Part shown: positions 5,560 to 7,475 of the stretch, one piece after another
Numbering within the stretch: position 1 is the stretch's first letter
Layout: each line of letters begins with the position of its first letter
From: Lachnospiraceae bacterium UBA7225
GTDB taxonomy: Bacteria > Bacillota > Clostridia > Lachnospirales > Lachnospiraceae
Assembly (NCBI GenBank): GCA_002473385.1
Contig: DKTR01000088.1
Span: 1 to 7,475 of the forward strand
Reading direction: 5' to 3'
DNA: 7,475 bases
Made by a program: the position numbers and the translations under genes
Notes under the pieces: generated by a model
What the model saw: the letters and a program-made list of their open reading frames with translations, nothing else
What the model was told of the DNA's origin: nothing
The model's database searches: none

Positions 5560-6285
5560 TTACTGCTCATCCAGAACGCCGCCGTAGCGCCGCTCTCTCT
5601 GATTGTATTTTTCAATCGCCTGCCAGAGGTTCTCTTTCGTAAACGCCGGCCATGGGACATCCGTAAAGTAAAATTCACTGTACGCAAGCTGCCACATCAG
5701 ATAATTGGACAGGCGCAGTTCACCGCTGGTGCGGATGAGAAGATCCGGATCCGGCACCCCGCGGGTATCCAGATACTCTGCGAACAGCTCCTCAGTGATC
5801 TCCTCCGGCTTCACCTTTTGGTCCACACAATCCGCTGAAAGCCTGCGGATGGCGCGCACGATCTCATCCCTGCTCCCGTAATTTATCGCAATCTGGAAAT
5901 TCAGCCCTGTATTGTCCTTAGAGCTTTCTACCAGCCTGCGCAGACTCTCCTGCAGATCCTTATCCAGCGCGGTGGGATCCCCCAGCACACGCACCTTCAT
6001 GTTATTTTTCTCTGCTGTTTTGATACAGGTTTTCGTATAACTGCGGAACAGCCGCATCAGCCCGTCGACTTCCTCTTTCGACCGTCTCCAGTTTTCGGTG
6101 GAGAACAGATAGACCGTGAGGTATTTGATCCCTATGTTCCAGGCATCCTCGCAGATCACCTCCAGATTTTTTGCGCCTCTGGAGTGTCCGTAGTTGCGCG
6201 GCATTCCCTTACTTTTCGCCCATCGCCCATTGCCGTCCAGAATAATAGCAACATGGCGCGGTATGGTAAGCAACTCTCTCTGCAT
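5560..6285 (-). CDS. uppS: Isoprenyl transferase (undecaprenyl diphosphate synthase)
   Basis: A cis-prenyltransferase that adds isopentenyl diphosphate units to farnesyl diphosphate to make the undecaprenyl carrier used in peptidoglycan and wall polymer synthesis. The 241-residue product has the family motifs in order: HVAIILDGNGRWA with Asp17 as the essential Mg/pyrophosphate residue and Arg21, NYGHSRG (31-37), YLFSTENW (59-66), NYGSRDE (135-141), and RTSGELRLSNYLMWQ (185-199) followed by SEFYF. The start is either ATG 6285 or GTG 6288, which lies one base after the frr stop (6292-6290). The only ribosome-site-like bases (AGGG at 6291-6288) sit two bases from the ATG, so initiation probably relies on coupling to frr. 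Its isoprenoid substrate comes from the pathway containing dxr two genes downstream. Confidence 0.96.
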   Translation of the reverse strand: MQRELLTIPRHVAIILDGNGRWAKSKGMPRNYGHSRGAKNLEVICEDAWNIGIKYLTVYLFSTENWRRSKEEVDGLMRLFRSYTKTCIKTAEKNNMKVRVLGDPTALDKDLQESLRRLVESSKDNTGLNFQIAINYGSRDEIVRAIRRLSADCVDQKVKPEEITEELFAEYLDTRGVPDPDLLIRTSGELRLSNYLMWQLAYSEFYFTDVPWPAFTKENLWQAIEKYNQRERRYGGVLDEQ

Positions 6286-6289
6286 CACC

Positions 6290-6841
6290 CTATACCGTCA
6301 TGATCTCTTTCGATTTTTCCTCTACCGCACCGTCAATATCCTTGATATATTTGTCGGTCAGCTTCTGCATGGCCGTCTCCAGCTCCTTGATCTTATCCTC
6401 CGAAACCTCTGTACCCTTCAGCTTTTTGAATGCATCATTTGCATCCCGGCGGATGTTGCGCACTGCAACCTTCGCGCCCTCTCCTTTTTTCTTAACCTCT
6501 TTTACCAGATCTTTTCTGCGCTCCTCGGTAAGCTCCGGGAATATAAGGCGGATCACCTTGCCGTCATTTGTCGGATTAATGCCGAGATCGGAAACCTGGA
6601 TCGCTTTTACGATTGCCTTAAGCATGCTGCCATCCCACGGCTGGATCTGGATCATGCGCGGTTCCGGCACGTTCACATTGCCCACCTGCTGAATCGGTGT
6701 GGGTGTCCCGTAATAATCAACCATAATGCGGTCCAGCACATGCGGATTTGCACGCCCTGCGCGGATAGAACCAAACTCTGAGAGAAGGTTGTTAAACGTC
6801 TTTGTCATCTTTTCGTCAAATACTTTCATTCTTTCATCCAT
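6290..6841 (-). CDS. frr: Ribosome recycling factor
   Basis: Works with EF-G to split post-termination ribosomes from mRNA in the cytoplasm. The product is 183 residues, close to the 185 of E. coli. It has the two-domain RRF plan: helical domain I (about 1-30 and 105-183) and beta-rich domain II (about 31-104). Key features are SIRAGRANPHVLD (25-37), YYGTPTPIQQ (43-52), NVPEPRMIQIQPWD (57-70), GKVIRLIFPELTEERRK (94-110) and the basic helix around VRNIRRDAND (127-136), which contains the arginine important for ribosome binding. A strong AGGAGG at 6855-6850, eight bases before ATG 6841, fixes the start. It follows pyrH after 73 bases and is coupled to uppS at its stop. The pyrH-frr pair is one of the most conserved bacterial gene neighbourhoods. 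Confidence 0.98.
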   Translation of the reverse strand: MDERMKVFDEKMTKTFNNLLSEFGSIRAGRANPHVLDRIMVDYYGTPTPIQQVGNVNVPEPRMIQIQPWDGSMLKAIVKAIQVSDLGINPTNDGKVIRLIFPELTEERRKDLVKEVKKKGEGAKVAVRNIRRDANDAFKKLKGTEVSEDKIKELETAMQKLTDKYIKDIDGAVEEKSKEIMTV

Positions 6842-6914
6842 GATTTCTTCCTCCTGATTTTCTGTTTTATAGAACTGCCTGCAGTTTTTTGGACAGCTGC
6901 CGTATGTTTTTATA
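6842..6914 (-). other. 73-base pyrH-frr spacer
   Basis: This is the widest gap in the operon. It contains a short inverted repeat, AACTGC (6873-6878) and GCAGTT (6881-6886). Only on the plus strand is it followed by more T residues, so it is not a terminator for the operon. The frr ribosome site lies at 6855-6850. I see no convincing internal promoter. Confidence 0.5.
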
Positions 6915-7475
6915 CTACACCGTCACCTTCGTGCCGCTAAAGCTCCCCTTCACGGTATTTACAATGCTGTTTTCTCCATTTAATCCGAACACCAGCATCG
7001 GCATTTTGTTCTCCATACAGAGAATGGATGCCGCCAGATCTACCACTCCAAGTCTCCGGTCGATCACATCCTGAATTGTGATCTCATCATATTTTTTTGC
7101 CTCCGGATTTACCTTCGGGTCACTGTCGTAAACGCCGTCAATCGACTTGGCAAGCAGGATCACCTCTGCCTCAATCTCAATCGCCCGCAGTACCGTAGTT
7201 GTATCCGTTGAAAAATACGGATGTCCCGTACCGCCTGCGAAAAACGTCACCATGCCCTTTTCAAAGCATTCATTCACTCTGTCCTTAGAAAACAGCTCTG
7301 TAAATGCACCGCAGACAAACGGGGTAAAAATCTGTGTTTTCATGCCAACCGAACGGAAAATTTCGGATACATAAATACAATTCATCACCGTTGCCAGCAT
7401 ACCGATCTGATCCGCCTTTGTGCGGTCAATGCTTTCACTGGAACGTCCGCGCCAGAAATTTCCGCCGCCGATCAC
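6915..7475 (-). CDS. pyrH: UMP kinase (uridylate kinase), 5' end outside window
   Basis: Phosphorylates UMP to UDP with ATP as a hexameric amino-acid-kinase-family enzyme in the cytoplasm. The window holds the last 187 codons (186 residues after the edge codon); full-length enzymes have about 230-245, so roughly 45-55 N-terminal residues with the first phosphate-binding lysine motif are missing. The edge codon GTG is an internal valine, not a start. Visible motifs are VIGGGNFWRGR at the edge, DRTKADQIGMLATVMN, FFAGGTGHPYFSTDTTTVLR with the UMP-binding loop, and AEVILLAKSIDGVYDSDPK. The C-terminal part with LGVVDLAASILCMEN is complete. Stop TAG is at 6917-6915. It heads the operon portion seen here, and its product draws on the pathway that begins with carA at the other end of the window. 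Confidence 0.97.
   Translation of the reverse strand: MIGGGNFWRGRSSESIDRTKADQIGMLATVMNCIYVSEIFRSVGMKTQIFTPFVCGAFTELFSKDRVNECFEKGMVTFFAGGTGHPYFSTDTTTVLRAIEIEAEVILLAKSIDGVYDSDPKVNPEAKKYDEITIQDVIDRRLGVVDLAASILCMENKMPMLVFGLNGENSIVNTVKGSFSGTKVTV

Noticed and set aside
6873..6890. A hairpin plus T-run in the pyrH-frr gap as a terminator.
   Set aside because: The stem is only six pairs with a two-base centre, and the T-run is on the plus strand, where no gene is read through it. On the operon strand the stem is followed by CTATA.

Overview
The window looks like chromosomal DNA from an anaerobic, spore-forming member of the Clostridia. A Lachnospiraceae-type genome is my best guess from the protein sequences and the pyrH-frr-uppS-cdsA-dxr-rseP gene order; no rRNA or other direct taxonomic marker is present. 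Almost all of it is ordinary, well-conserved housekeeping sequence. The unusual material sits mainly in one 369-base intergenic region (826-1194).

Layout from left to right. Positions 1-825 (minus strand) hold the first 275 codons of carA, the glutaminase subunit of carbamoyl-phosphate synthetase; its 3' end lies outside the window. Positions 826-1194 are a divergent intergenic region. It holds a candidate carA promoter on the minus strand, a GC-rich block of nested and repeated hairpins (about 907-1066) that would form most of the carA 5' leader, and a candidate plus-strand promoter for the next gene. Positions 1195-2460 (plus strand) encode a SleC-type spore cortex-lytic enzyme, the only plus-strand gene. 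A 12-bp perfect hairpin at 2498-2523 separates it from the convergent minus-strand genes. From the right edge to 2553 runs a compact minus-strand operon: pyrH (5' end missing), frr, uppS, cdsA, dxr and rseP.

How the genes fit together. The large operon links UMP kinase and ribosome recycling factor to envelope lipid synthesis. Dxr performs the committed step of the MEP isoprenoid pathway, and UppS condenses isoprenoid units into the undecaprenyl carrier for cell-wall synthesis. CdsA makes CDP-diacylglycerol for phospholipids, and RseP is a membrane site-2 protease. Several junctions are tight (stop and start within a few bases, or a ribosome site inside the preceding gene), which suggests translational coupling. 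The SleC gene implies endospore formation and germination, and its upstream DNA contains a plausible mother-cell sigma-K-like promoter embedded in a dyad. I found no CRISPR array, tRNA, rRNA, transposase or phage gene, and no clear case for a wholly new multi-gene system. The best leads are the structured repeat element in the carA leader and the dyad over the sleC promoter.
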